This document shows, piece by piece, positions 6,793-13,329 of a stretch of 16,153 bases of DNA. Source of the stretch: CAZOWW01 sp964583765. Its GTDB lineage: Bacteria; Actinomycetota; Actinomycetes; Actinomycetales; Kineosporiaceae. Numbering within the stretch: position 1 is the first letter of the stretch; each line of letters begins with the position of its first letter. The notes beneath the pieces were generated by a model. The model was given only the letters and a program-made list of their open reading frames with translations, had not been told where the DNA came from and made no database searches. The translations under genes and the position numbers were made by a program. The DNA is taken from assembly GCA_964583765.1 (NCBI GenBank), contig CAZOWW010000127.1, positions 1 through 16,153 on the forward strand, in the 5' to 3' direction.

Positions 6793-7022
6793 CCGCCGCC
6801 CAGACCGGCACGAGCCCGACCGGTGTCCCCCAGCGCGGTCCCCGTCGACATCCCCGGAACGGCGATCTTCGCACCCCTTCCGCGCGTCCAGGCCCGCGCC
6901 GGCATGGCCGAGCTGACGACGCGGTCCCCGCGCACCCGAGCCCGCGGGGGCGCCCAGACTAGTGCCCGGGACCGATCGACCGTCCGAGGGTGGTATGCGG
7001 TGAATGCGGCCGGTTCACTCGG
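6793..7022. other. Intergenic region between cold-shock and cyclase genes
   Basis: This 230-bp gap lies between two minus-strand genes. A weak 5-bp hairpin (GTGAA/TTCAC) just past the cold-shock stop may end that transcript. The cyclase promoter should lie nearer 6800-6900, but I find no convincing -35/-10 pair there. Confidence 0.4.
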
Positions 7023-7475
7023 TCAGTCGACGAGCCACCCGTACTTGCGGCCCAGCTCGACGAGGCGACGCCGCACGCCGAGCACCTGAGGCCCGGTGAG
7101 GCCGGGCTCCACGCGCAACAACAGCTCGGTCACCTCCCGCAGGAAGTCCTGCTCGGCGAGCACGTCGAGGTACTCCTCGCCGGGTTCGCCGGGCTCCCCG
7201 ACCACCACCGGCTCCCCGAGCGCCTCGGCACCGTTGTTCCGCTCGGCCGGCCTCGAGCCACCGGCCCGCGGACTCGACACGAGCCGCACCGCCGACGCCT
7301 TGGGGCCACGTTCACCTCGCTCGGAGACGAACTCGACCACCGCACCCGTCACCATCAGGTACTTCTCGTCGAGCAGGTCGTTGACGTGGAGGAAGACATC
7401 CTCCCCGCCCCCGTCAGGAGTGACGAAGCCGTACCCCTTGACCTGGTCGAACCGCACGATCCTTCCCCGCACCAC
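7023..7475 (-). CDS. Cold-shock-domain protein with C-terminal helical domain
   Basis: This is a 150-residue protein. The start is GTG 7475 (or the adjacent GTG 7472), preceded by GGAG and AAGGGG. Residues 1-67 form a cold-shock domain: VVRGRIVRFDQVKGYGFV with RNP1-like KGYGFV, RNP2-like DVFLHVNDL, then a strand VVEFVSERGERGPKASAVRLV. A Pro/Gly/Glu-rich linker (68-100) leads to a helical segment (101-150) with FLREVTELLLRVEPGLTG and VRRRLVELGRKYGW. The domain pairing is common in actinobacterial cold-shock-domain proteins, which bind single-stranded RNA or DNA. The open frame extends upstream only as a shadow of the coiled-coil gene. It lies 209 bp downstream of that gene on the same strand. 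Confidence 0.9.
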   Translation of the reverse strand: MVRGRIVRFDQVKGYGFVTPDGGGEDVFLHVNDLLDEKYLMVTGAVVEFVSERGERGPKASAVRLVSSPRAGGSRPAERNNGAEALGEPVVVGEPGEPGEEYLDVLAEQDFLREVTELLLRVEPGLTGPQVLGVRRRLVELGRKYGWLVD

Positions 7476-7530
7476 CGCACCCCTTGCTCCGCTGTCACGC
7501 CATGGTCGTCTGTCGCACAGGGCCCGCTGT

Positions 7531-7554
7531 CCCCTCGGATCGTCCCCCGAGGGG
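7531..7554 (-). promoter_or_regulatory. Hairpin in the leader of the cold-shock gene
   Basis: CCCCTCGG (7531-7538) and CCGAGGGG (7547-7554) are perfect 8-bp arms around an 8-nt loop, ending 55 nt before the GTG start. If the transcript begins upstream of it, this would be a structured 5' leader, as seen in other cold-shock mRNAs. On the transcribed strand it carries an 18-nt element nearly repeated upstream of the recombinase (9042-9058). Confidence 0.45.
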
Positions 7555-7617
7555 GCCCGCACCGAGGAACCCTCGCCGAGTGAGGCCCTCGATCGAACAG
7601 TACTCACCGTCACCGCT

Positions 7618-7634
7618 GCCGTCCCAGGGACGGC
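7618..7634 (-). terminator. 17-bp palindrome after the coiled-coil gene
   Basis: GCCGTCCC-A-GGGACGGC at 7618-7634 is a perfect palindrome about 50 nt past the coiled-coil gene stop and about 140 nt upstream of the cold-shock start. It could be a terminator for the former or an operator for the latter. Position favours a terminator, weakly. Confidence 0.45.
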
Positions 7635-7684
7635 CCGCCCGGATGCCGGGGACGCCGCCCACCGCCGAGGGGTGCCCGCTCCGT

Positions 7685-8830
7685 TCAGCCCTCGGGACTC
7701 CCCTCCGGCGCCTCGTCCCGGGGAGCTCGCCCTTCGAGGTAACGACGGAGGACGGCGGACTGCAGCTCGGCCGCCCTCCCCTCGGCCGCGGCCCGCGCCT
7801 CCTCGGCGTCCCGGAGCCGTTCCCGCGCGAGGGTGTGACCGGCCCGCTCGGTGGCGAGAAGGGCGGCTGTCTGCCGGTGCCGCTCCCGCTCCGCCTCCAG
7901 TTCCTCGCGTACCGCGCCGAACCGGGTCGACGCCTCGTCCCGCTCGCCCCGGAGCCGCTCCAGCTCCGAACGAGCCCGGTCGCGCTCGACGGCCAACTCG
8001 TCCCTGACCACCACGGCCGCCCCCAGTTGAGCGGCCACGGCCGCCCGCTCCGCGGCGACCAGATCGAGCTGGCGACGGGTACCGGCCAGTTCCTGCTCGA
8101 CGGCCCCGCGTGCCCCCCGCTCCGCGTCCACGGCTTCGCGCACCTCGCGCAACTCGACCGCCAACCGGGCCACGGTCTCCTGCGCGGCCAGGCGCGTTGC
8201 CTCGGCCTGCCCCCGGGCCCGCTCGTGGACGGCGACCTGTTCCCACGCCTGGGAACGGGACTGATCGGCCTCACGCCGGGCGGCTGCGGCAGCACCGACG
8301 GCCGCCTCGCGGGCCGCGACCGCCTCACGCACCTCCGCCAGCGCCTGACGCCGCAACCGCTCCGCCCGGTCCGCGACCTCCCGAGCGGCGAGGGCCTCCT
8401 TCTCGGCCTCGGCGGCCTCCCGTTCGGCGGTGGCGACGCGGCCCAACGCGGCACCCTCCGCCTGGTCGAAGCGCGCCAGCAGTGCGGCGAGCGCCCCCGC
8501 CAGTTCCCGCGCGGCGGGGACGACCGACCGCCCGAGCGCACGAGCCTCTTCGAGCGGGTCCTGGACGGCGGCCGTGTCGCGGGCGCGGCGGAGCCGGGAC
8601 GCCTGGTCGGCATGCGCCTTGCTGCAGAAACGTGGGCTGCGTCCGGGTCTGCGGCGTCCCTGGTCGTCCAGGGGGCGTTCCGGCAGGGGCAGGTCACAAC
8701 CGTCCAGAGCGCAGAGCGCCTCCTCGGTCCCCGCTGCGGCGACGTCAGCGTCCGTCCCGGCGGGGTCAGCCGGTCCGGGGGACACCCCGGGCGCGGTGGT
8801 CTCGCCCTGCGGGCTCGATCCCTCACTCAT
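7685..8830 (-). CDS. Long coiled-coil protein with N-terminal Cys/His knuckle (KfrA-like layout)
   Basis: This is a 381-residue protein from ATG 8830, chosen because GGAGGAG lies 9 nt upstream. The in-frame ATG at 8881 has no ribosome binding site and falls in the AT-rich promoter region. Residues 1-38 are a disordered acidic/Ala/Pro tail. A putative metal site follows: C40-x4-C45 and C69-x3-H73 (CALDGCDLPLP ... PRFCSKAHADQASRLRRAR), with a basic stretch after it. Residues about 90-365 are almost unbroken Ala/Glu/Arg heptads, a long coiled coil. There is no enzyme signature. A small nucleic-acid-binding head with a long coiled-coil tail resembles plasmid KfrA and other actinobacterial accessory-element proteins. 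Divergence from a tyrosine recombinase fits a DNA-maintenance role, but that is inference. Confidence 0.85.
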   Translation of the reverse strand: MSEGSSPQGETTAPGVSPGPADPAGTDADVAAAGTEEALCALDGCDLPLPERPLDDQGRRRPGRSPRFCSKAHADQASRLRRARDTAAVQDPLEEARALGRSVVPAARELAGALAALLARFDQAEGAALGRVATAEREAAEAEKEALAAREVADRAERLRRQALAEVREAVAAREAAVGAAAAARREADQSRSQAWEQVAVHERARGQAEATRLAAQETVARLAVELREVREAVDAERGARGAVEQELAGTRRQLDLVAAERAAVAAQLGAAVVVRDELAVERDRARSELERLRGERDEASTRFGAVREELEAERERHRQTAALLATERAGHTLARERLRDAEEARAAAEGRAAELQSAVLRRYLEGRAPRDEAPEGSPEG

Positions 8831-8903
8831 CAGCCGCCACTCCTCCGTCGCCCCATTCTCATTACGCGCCTGAACGCGCATTATTATTCCACGTCGCGTC
8901 CAA

Positions 8904-8939
8904 ATCCTAATTGTTCGGGCCTCATCGTGCAGTGATAAT
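8904..8939. promoter_or_regulatory. AT-rich divergent promoter region of coiled-coil and recombinase genes
   Basis: On the plus strand TTGTTC (8911-8916) and GATAAT (8934-8939) are separated by exactly 17 nt, a good housekeeping-type promoter for the recombinase. It leaves a leader of about 170 nt. On the minus strand TAGGAT (8909-8904) is a plausible -10 for the coiled-coil gene, about 65 nt before its ATG, though no good -35 is evident. The stretch 8865-8955 is markedly more AT-rich than its surroundings. It also holds a 10-bp-spaced direct repeat of ACGCGC near 8870. Confidence 0.6.
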
Positions 8940-9117
8940 GCCTGTTATGACGGCATCGTAGGCGGACCAGACCGGCCTCGGACCCGACCGGGAGACCGCC
9001 CGGAACCCGGGGCAGGGGGCGCGAACGCCCGGGAACGCCGTCCCCTCGGGGACGATCCCCCTGGACGGCCTGACCCGAGCCGAGGAGAGTCCGCGGGTTC
9101 CGGGGATCGCCACCCCG

Positions 9118-10455
9118 GTGACCTACGCGCCGTGCGGCATCGGAGAGGTGGGAACCGGGGTGATCGCGAGTGCTGGGGTGGGCGCGAGCACCGGGGCCGT
9201 CGCAGTTGCGGGAGCCGTCGACGCCACTCGATCAGCGGATGCGCTCACCACCCGAGAACTGATCCGCGAGGCCGTCGCCCTGCTGCCCGCGCTCGATGTC
9301 GCGATTGCTGCGCCAGAGGCGGTAGGGCACACCACGATGCGGTGGGGGCCGGGGCACGGTCGTCCGGGTGGGGATCCTCGATACGGGCTGGGTGCTCTCA
9401 CCGCGCTCTGGCTGGAGGCGGACAAGACGCCCCACACCCGACGGGCCTACTACCTGGACCTGTCGCTCTGGCTCGACTGGTGCCGACGGACCGGACTCGA
9501 CCCGTTGGCCGCACGACGCGCGGACGTGGACGCCTGGAAGACGACCCTCGTCGCGACCGACCGCGACGGCGTGATCCGGCCGGCAGCCCCCGCCAGCGTC
9601 GCCCGTCGACTCGCCGCGGTGTCGAGCTGGTACCGCTACCTCGTGTCGAACGAGGTGGCCGCCCGCAATCCGTTCGACGCGGTGCGTCGTCCCCGTACCG
9701 GTGACGCTCCCCCACTGCCGGCCCTGGACCGCGCCGAGACCACGGCCCTGCTCGCCCACGCGGAGCAGCGGGCCCACCGCAACGCCACCGAGGCCTCCTG
9801 GCGCGACCACGCCGTGGTCAGCCTGCTCTTCCACACCGGGCTCCGGGTGAGCGGGCTGACCGGCGCGGATCTGGTGGACCTCGACCGGGACGGCGGGCAC
9901 GTCGTCCTGCGCTACCGCCGAAAGGGAGGGGTGCGGGACCTGGTGCCCCTGGCACCGGCGGCACGCGCCGCCCTTGCCGGCTATCTCGCGCTGCGGGCCC
10001 GACGCCTCGGCCGCCCGGTCGACACGCTCACCGGCCCGTTGCTCGTCACGGTCCCGCGGGATGCGGCAGGCCCGGGTGGGGCGCCGAGCTCAGGTGACGG
10101 CGGCGAGGAACGCGTCGGGTGCCCGGTCCCAGGCGGCGACGGTGGCGAGGACCGCGGGCAGCGGCTCACCCAGCGGGATGTCTGGCGCACCCTGCGGACC
10201 CTCGCCCGACAGGCGGGACTGCCGTCAGCGGCGACGATCACTCCGCACACCGCGCGCCGCACGGCCGGAACCCTGCTGCTCGCGCAGGGAGTTCCCGTGC
10301 AGGTGGTCGCGGATCTGCTCGGGCACCGGGACATCCGCACCACCCGCGATCGCTACGACGCGCATCGCCACAAGCTCGACTCCTCCCCGGCCTACGCGCT
10401 CGCGGAGCTGCTCGCCGCAGGCGAACCGCCCGAGGGCCCGACCGCGACCGGGTGA
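9118..10455 (+). CDS. Tyrosine recombinase/integrase
   Basis: This is a protein of up to 445 residues. GTG 9118 is the first start after an in-frame stop at 8959; later GTGs at 9148 and 9160 are possible, and none has a strong ribosome binding site. Residues 1-90 are a Gly/Ala-rich, poorly conserved extension. The SAM-like core-binding domain lies at about 91-190 (LTALWLEADKTPHTRRAYYLDL ... WYRYLVSN). The catalytic domain (200-435) has all active residues: R243 in HTGLRVSGL, K269 in YRRKGG, H377 and R380 in HTARRT, H403 in LGHRDIRTT, and nucleophile Y413 in DRYDAH. The usual E of the S-E-L motif is G. A Gly-rich insertion (about 313-347) sits before the HxxR motif. It cuts and rejoins DNA through a 3'-phosphotyrosine. 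No att site or tRNA is visible beside it. Confidence 0.95.
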   Translation: MTYAPCGIGEVGTGVIASAGVGASTGAVAVAGAVDATRSADALTTRELIREAVALLPALDVAIAAPEAVGHTTMRWGPGHGRPGGDPRYGLGALTALWLEADKTPHTRRAYYLDLSLWLDWCRRTGLDPLAARRADVDAWKTTLVATDRDGVIRPAAPASVARRLAAVSSWYRYLVSNEVAARNPFDAVRRPRTGDAPPLPALDRAETTALLAHAEQRAHRNATEASWRDHAVVSLLFHTGLRVSGLTGADLVDLDRDGGHVVLRYRRKGGVRDLVPLAPAARAALAGYLALRARRLGRPVDTLTGPLLVTVPRDAAGPGGAPSSGDGGEERVGCPVPGGDGGEDRGQRLTQRDVWRTLRTLARQAGLPSAATITPHTARRTAGTLLLAQGVPVQVVADLLGHRDIRTTRDRYDAHRHKLDSSPAYALAELLAAGEPPEGPTATG

Positions 10456-10494
10456 CCGACCGAGCACGGGCGCCACTCGCTCAGCACCCGAGGA

Positions 10495-10557
10495 CCCGAG
10501 GAGCCGTCCAGGACCCTACCTCCTCGGGCAACAGCGCTGCCCGGATCGCCCGAGGAG
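10495..10557. terminator. Three alternating 9-bp inverted-repeat arms between convergent genes
   Basis: CCCGAGGAG occurs at 10495-10503 and 10549-10557, with its exact complement CTCCTCGGG at 10520-10528 between them. The middle arm can pair with either flank (loops of 16 or 20 nt), giving two exclusive hairpins, one per direction of transcription. It probably terminates the recombinase and VOC transcripts. The spacers are too long for a typical Xer or integrase core site. Confidence 0.55.
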
Positions 10558-10589
10558 AGCCACCCTGAACCACGTTCCCGCCCTTGTCC

Positions 10590-10931
10590 TCAGGTGCGTT
10601 CGATGTACTCGAAGACCGCGCCGTCCGGGTGCCGGGCGATCAACCGCCGCCCGTTCGGAGCCGGCGAGGGTCCCTCGAGGATATGTCCGCCGGCCTGCTC
10701 GATCTCGTCGATCACCGGTTCCAGGTCTCTGGTCAGGAGGGTGGCGACCTGCTCCCGGTAGGTCTCGGTGTCCCCGGCGAGCAGAAGGAAGGGTCCGACC
10801 CGGGCCAGATCGAGGTCCCGGAACCGGAATCGGTGCGGCTCCTGCCCACCGGCCAGTCGTCCGTAGAACGGCAGTGCCCGGTCCAGGTCGTCGACGATCA
10901 CGTGCGTCAGAACTCCGATGATCTCAGCCAC
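10590..10931 (-). CDS. Glyoxalase/VOC-superfamily protein
   Basis: This 113-residue protein starts at GTG 10931 (the open frame upstream is a Pro/Arg-rich shadow); the ribosome binding site is weak. It has the VOC pattern of paired beta-alpha-beta-beta-beta modules. The first strand is GVLTHVIVDDLDRALPFYGRL (His10 as likely metal ligand), with FLLLAGDTE and a second module from about 63 (QVATLLTRDLEPVIDEIEQAGG). The ending ARHPDGAVFEYIER has Glu109 as the usual C-terminal metal ligand. The superfamily covers glyoxalases, dioxygenases, epimerases and drug-binding proteins, and the substrate cannot be told. It is divergent from the kinase-like gene across 131 bp, which must hold both promoters. 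Confidence 0.85.
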   Translation of the reverse strand: MAEIIGVLTHVIVDDLDRALPFYGRLAGGQEPHRFRFRDLDLARVGPFLLLAGDTETYREQVATLLTRDLEPVIDEIEQAGGHILEGPSPAPNGRRLIARHPDGAVFEYIERT

Positions 10932-11062
10932 GGTGGCGACAACACCCGGCGCGATCCGCCTATGCCTCCTCTGCCCCGAGCTGCGCCTTCGATGCTCCGG
11001 TGGTGGCCCCCGAAGCAGGACCGGTCGGGGCGTGAGACACGGGGTGCCTCTAGCCTGGGGCG

Positions 11063-11995
11063 GTGAGTGCGAGCGAGGGGTCCCCCGCCACGGCCCTGCC
11101 CACCGTGCCCAAGGGCATTCCCCCGGCCGAGGTGGAGGTCGACGAGGACCTGGTCCGCGCATTGCTGCGGGACCAGCATCCGGACCTCGCGGACCTGCCT
11201 GTGCACCCGTACGCCACGGGGTGGGACAACGTCACCTTCCGTCTCGGCGACGAGTTCGCGGTACGTATGCCCCGGATCTCCGGCGCGGTGCCCCTGTTGC
11301 GCAGTGAACAACGGTGGCTGCCGCTCCTGGCCGAGATGTTGCCGGTGCCGGTGCCGGTGCCGGTCCGCGCGGGGGTGGCCGGCCCGGGATACCCCTGGCC
11401 GTGGAGCGTGCTGCGCTGGGTTCCGGGACGCTCCGCCGAACACGGCGAGCCGGCGCCCGGGGAGGCCCCCGCATTCGGTCGGTTCCTCGCCGCATTGCAC
11501 CGGCCCGCGCCCGCCGAGGCCCCGCGCAGTACCTACCGGGGCGTGCCGCTGAACACCCTCGACTCCGTCGCCCGACGGCTTGCCCTCCTGCCCGGGTTGA
11601 CCGCCGACCTCCCGGTCGACTGGACCGAACTCGCCCGTTTCTGGGACGCCGCCCGCGAGGTGCCGTGCGACGTCCCCGAGACCTGGGTGCACGGCGACCT
11701 GCACCCGAAGAACATCGTCGTGGACGACGGCCGGTTCGCCGCGGTCCTCGACTGGGGCGACATGAGCGTCGGGGACCGGGCCACCGACCTTGCGGCCGCC
11801 TGGATGCTCTTCCCCGTCACCGCGCACGACGCACTCTGGGAGGCCTACGGCCCCGTCTCGGAGTCCACGAGGACCAGGGCCCTCGGCTGGGCGCTGTTCT
11901 TCGGCACGATGCTCCTGGAGACCGGGATCGCCAACGACCCGCCCTTCGCCGAGATCGGCCGACGCACCCTCACCCGGGTCGCCGCGAGTCTCTGA
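11063..11995 (+). CDS. Aminoglycoside phosphotransferase-like (APH) kinase
   Basis: This 310-residue protein starts at GTG 11063, with TAGCCT 7 nt upstream as a possible -10 and no ribosome binding site, suggesting a leaderless mRNA. The N-lobe has TGWDNVTFRLGDEFAVRMPR (52-71), where the nucleotide loop and the ATP-contacting strand would lie. The catalytic loop is WVHGDLHPKNIVV (208-220), with Asp212 as base and Asn217 as metal ligand. The DFG equivalent is LDWGDMSVGD (229-238). The fold covers antibiotic, choline, homoserine and other small-molecule kinases, so resistance should not be assumed. A Pro-Val repeat lies between the lobes. It converges on the exporter gene across 78 bp. Confidence 0.92.
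   Translation: MSASEGSPATALPTVPKGIPPAEVEVDEDLVRALLRDQHPDLADLPVHPYATGWDNVTFRLGDEFAVRMPRISGAVPLLRSEQRWLPLLAEMLPVPVPVPVRAGVAGPGYPWPWSVLRWVPGRSAEHGEPAPGEAPAFGRFLAALHRPAPAEAPRSTYRGVPLNTLDSVARRLALLPGLTADLPVDWTELARFWDAAREVPCDVPETWVHGDLHPKNIVVDDGRFAAVLDWGDMSVGDRATDLAAAWMLFPVTAHDALWEAYGPVSESTRTRALGWALFFGTMLLETGIANDPPFAEIGRRTLTRVAASL
11341..11364 (+). repeat. Hexanucleotide microsatellite (GCCGGT)4
   Basis: Four perfect 6-bp units inside the kinase gene encode a Pro-Val run (residues about 94-101, PVPVPVPV), in the hinge after the N-lobe helix. Slippage by whole units would change length without changing frame. Confidence 0.9.
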
Positions 11996-12082
11996 GGTCA
12001 GGCCGCCCGCGGGCGAGCACGGGGGCCAGGGCCGGGACGGACCGGTTCCGGTTCCGGTTCTCAGCCGCCGAGGTCAGGCCGC
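11994..12082. repeat. 13-bp direct repeat spanning both convergent stop codons
   Basis: GAGGTCAGGCCGC occurs at 11994-12006 and again at 12070-12082. The first copy overlaps the kinase stop (11993-11995); the second contains the exporter stop on the other strand (12074-12076). Between them are a 12-bp palindrome CGCCCGCGGGCG (12004-12015), which may act as a terminator, and a GGTTCC triplet repeat near 12042-12060. Confidence 0.6.
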
Positions 12083-12979
12083 AGGAACGGGAACGGCTCG
12101 CTCCTGGACGGCGAGGGTGTCGACGGGCGGACGTCGACCGCCGTGCTGAGCTGCGGCGCCGGCCAGGACGACGAGCACCAGCCCCGCGAGCTGCACGATC
12201 GAGGGCCGCTGCTCCAGGACGAGCAACCCGAGCAGGACGCCGAACGCCGGTTCGAGCGCCATGAGTGTCCCGAAGGCGGTGGGCGTCATCCGACGCAACG
12301 CGAGCATCTCCAGCGCGAACGGCAGGACCGGCAGCAGGACGGCGAGTCCGGCAGCCGTGACGACGACCGTGATCGTGAGGTGACCGGCGGCTTCCGGCAC
12401 GCCCGCGACGGCTGCGGTCACCGCCGCGATCGGGATGGTCAGGGAGAGGCCTCCGATGCCGGCGAAGCGGTCACCGACCCGCTGGGTGAGCAGGATGTAG
12501 GCGGCCCATCCCGCGGCGGAGAGCGCGGCGAACCCGAGGCCGGCAGGGTCGGCCGTTCCCGTCCAGGGCCGGGTGAGCAGGACGACCCCCAGCAGTGCCA
12601 ACCCTGGCCAGGCGAGCGCCTGCCGGCTGTGGCTGCGTACGGCGGCAACACCCATCGGGCCGAGGAACCCGATCGCGACCGCGGTACCGAGCGGGATCCG
12701 CTCGATCGCGGCGAGGAACACGACGGTCATCAACCCGGTCGTGACGCCGAGACCGAGGACGGCCGGCACGTCCCGCCCGCGAACTTCCCGGAGCGGTGGC
12801 CGGGCCAGGGCGACGAAGAGGACTGCTCCCGCGCTGAGCCGTAGCCAGGCAGTCCCGGCCGGCCCCACGGTCGAGACCAGCCCCACCGACAGAGCCGACC
12901 CCAGTTGGACGGACGACATCGCCACCAGCGCCAGTCCCCAGGGCGGTACCGGGACCGATCGCGGAACGACCATCCTCAT
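12074..12979 (-). CDS. EamA/DMT-superfamily transporter, RhtA-like
   Basis: This 301-residue integral membrane protein starts at ATG 12979, with GGGAG 5 nt upstream. About ten hydrophobic segments form two EamA halves (roughly 14-140 and 148-285). Recognisable pieces include AIERIPLGTAVAIGFLGP in the first half. In the second half, LPFALEMLALRRM followed by TPTAFGTLMALEPAFGVLLG matches the RhtA (threonine/homoserine exporter) branch well. It probably exports amino acids or related metabolites by proton exchange across the cytoplasmic membrane; the substrate is unproved. It is preceded by the palindrome/tandem-repeat cluster at 13068-13184, which may regulate it. A TTGACG (13082-13077, minus strand) within that cluster could be a -35 element, without a clear -10. 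Confidence 0.93.
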   Translation of the reverse strand: MRMVVPRSVPVPPWGLALVAMSSVQLGSALSVGLVSTVGPAGTAWLRLSAGAVLFVALARPPLREVRGRDVPAVLGLGVTTGLMTVVFLAAIERIPLGTAVAIGFLGPMGVAAVRSHSRQALAWPGLALLGVVLLTRPWTGTADPAGLGFAALSAAGWAAYILLTQRVGDRFAGIGGLSLTIPIAAVTAAVAGVPEAAGHLTITVVVTAAGLAVLLPVLPFALEMLALRRMTPTAFGTLMALEPAFGVLLGLLVLEQRPSIVQLAGLVLVVLAGAAAQHGGRRPPVDTLAVQERAVPVPAA

Positions 12980-13067
12980 GTGATCTCCCGCCCGGTTCCC
13001 GCTCCCCCACCCGGCTCGAAGACGGCCAGGGTGAACAGTACCGGCTGCGTGTCCGATGCGCCCTCAC

Positions 13068-13129
13068 GGGCTTCTCGTCAAGAGCGCTGCCGGTCGTCAG
13101 CGGCAGTGCCACTCGTCAGTGGCACTGCC
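13068..13129. promoter_or_regulatory. Array of three 19-bp-spaced palindromic sites upstream of the exporter
   Basis: TCGTCA occurs at 13075, 13094 and 13113, exactly 19 bp apart, each at the centre of an inverted repeat. The right-most is strongest: 12-bp perfect arms 13102-13113 and 13118-13129 around CGTC. The middle one (13087-13106) has 7 of 8 pairs and the left one is degenerate. Between the right and middle copies, two paired positions differ by compensatory changes (C-G to G-C, G-C to A-T). It may be a multi-site operator for the exporter gene, or stem-loops ending the upstream membrane-protein transcript. Confidence 0.6.
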
Positions 13130-13140
13130 AGAGGACGGCG

Positions 13141-13184
13141 CCTGATCCGTCACGCCGGGAATCCTGATCCGTCACGCCGGGAAT
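13141..13184. repeat. Perfect 22-bp tandem duplication
   Basis: Two identical 22-bp units (13141-13162 and 13163-13184, each beginning CCTGATCCGTCACG) lie next to the palindrome array. Each carries the same CGTCA core (TGACG on the minus strand) as the palindromes. The rest of the 350-bp gap between the exporter and the two-TM gene (12980-13329) shows no gene that I can support. Confidence 0.85.
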
Positions 13185-13329
13185 GCAGGGCTGGGAGCAC
13201 CGGCCCATCACAAGTTCTCCACGGAACCCCCGCAATCTCCTGGATCCGATGCCACGAGGCGATGCCCGATGGCCGGGTCGCCGGTGGCCCGGGGAACCGC
13301 GCACCGAGACCTGGAGCGACCAGCCACCC

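Noticed and set aside
7476..8246. Upstream 256-residue extension of the cold-shock protein
   Set aside because: Gly/Arg-rich shadow of the coiled-coil gene; the tandem GTG at 7475/7472 has its own ribosome binding site and begins exactly at the cold-shock domain.
7484..8935. 483-codon plus-strand ORF opposite the coiled-coil gene
   Set aside because: Its length comes from the repetitive Ala/Glu/Arg codons of the coiled coil on the other strand; it crosses the divergent promoter region.
8922..9113. 63-codon minus-strand ORF upstream of the recombinase
   Set aside because: It lies in the probable recombinase leader, and nothing in its sequence resembles a protein family.
10932..11162. N-terminal extension of the VOC protein
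   Set aside because: Pro/Arg-rich and overlapping the divergent kinase start; the VOC fold begins at GTG 10931.
11063..11995. Calling the APH-like kinase an aminoglycoside resistance gene
   Set aside because: Only fold-level motifs are visible; the family includes many kinases unrelated to antibiotics.
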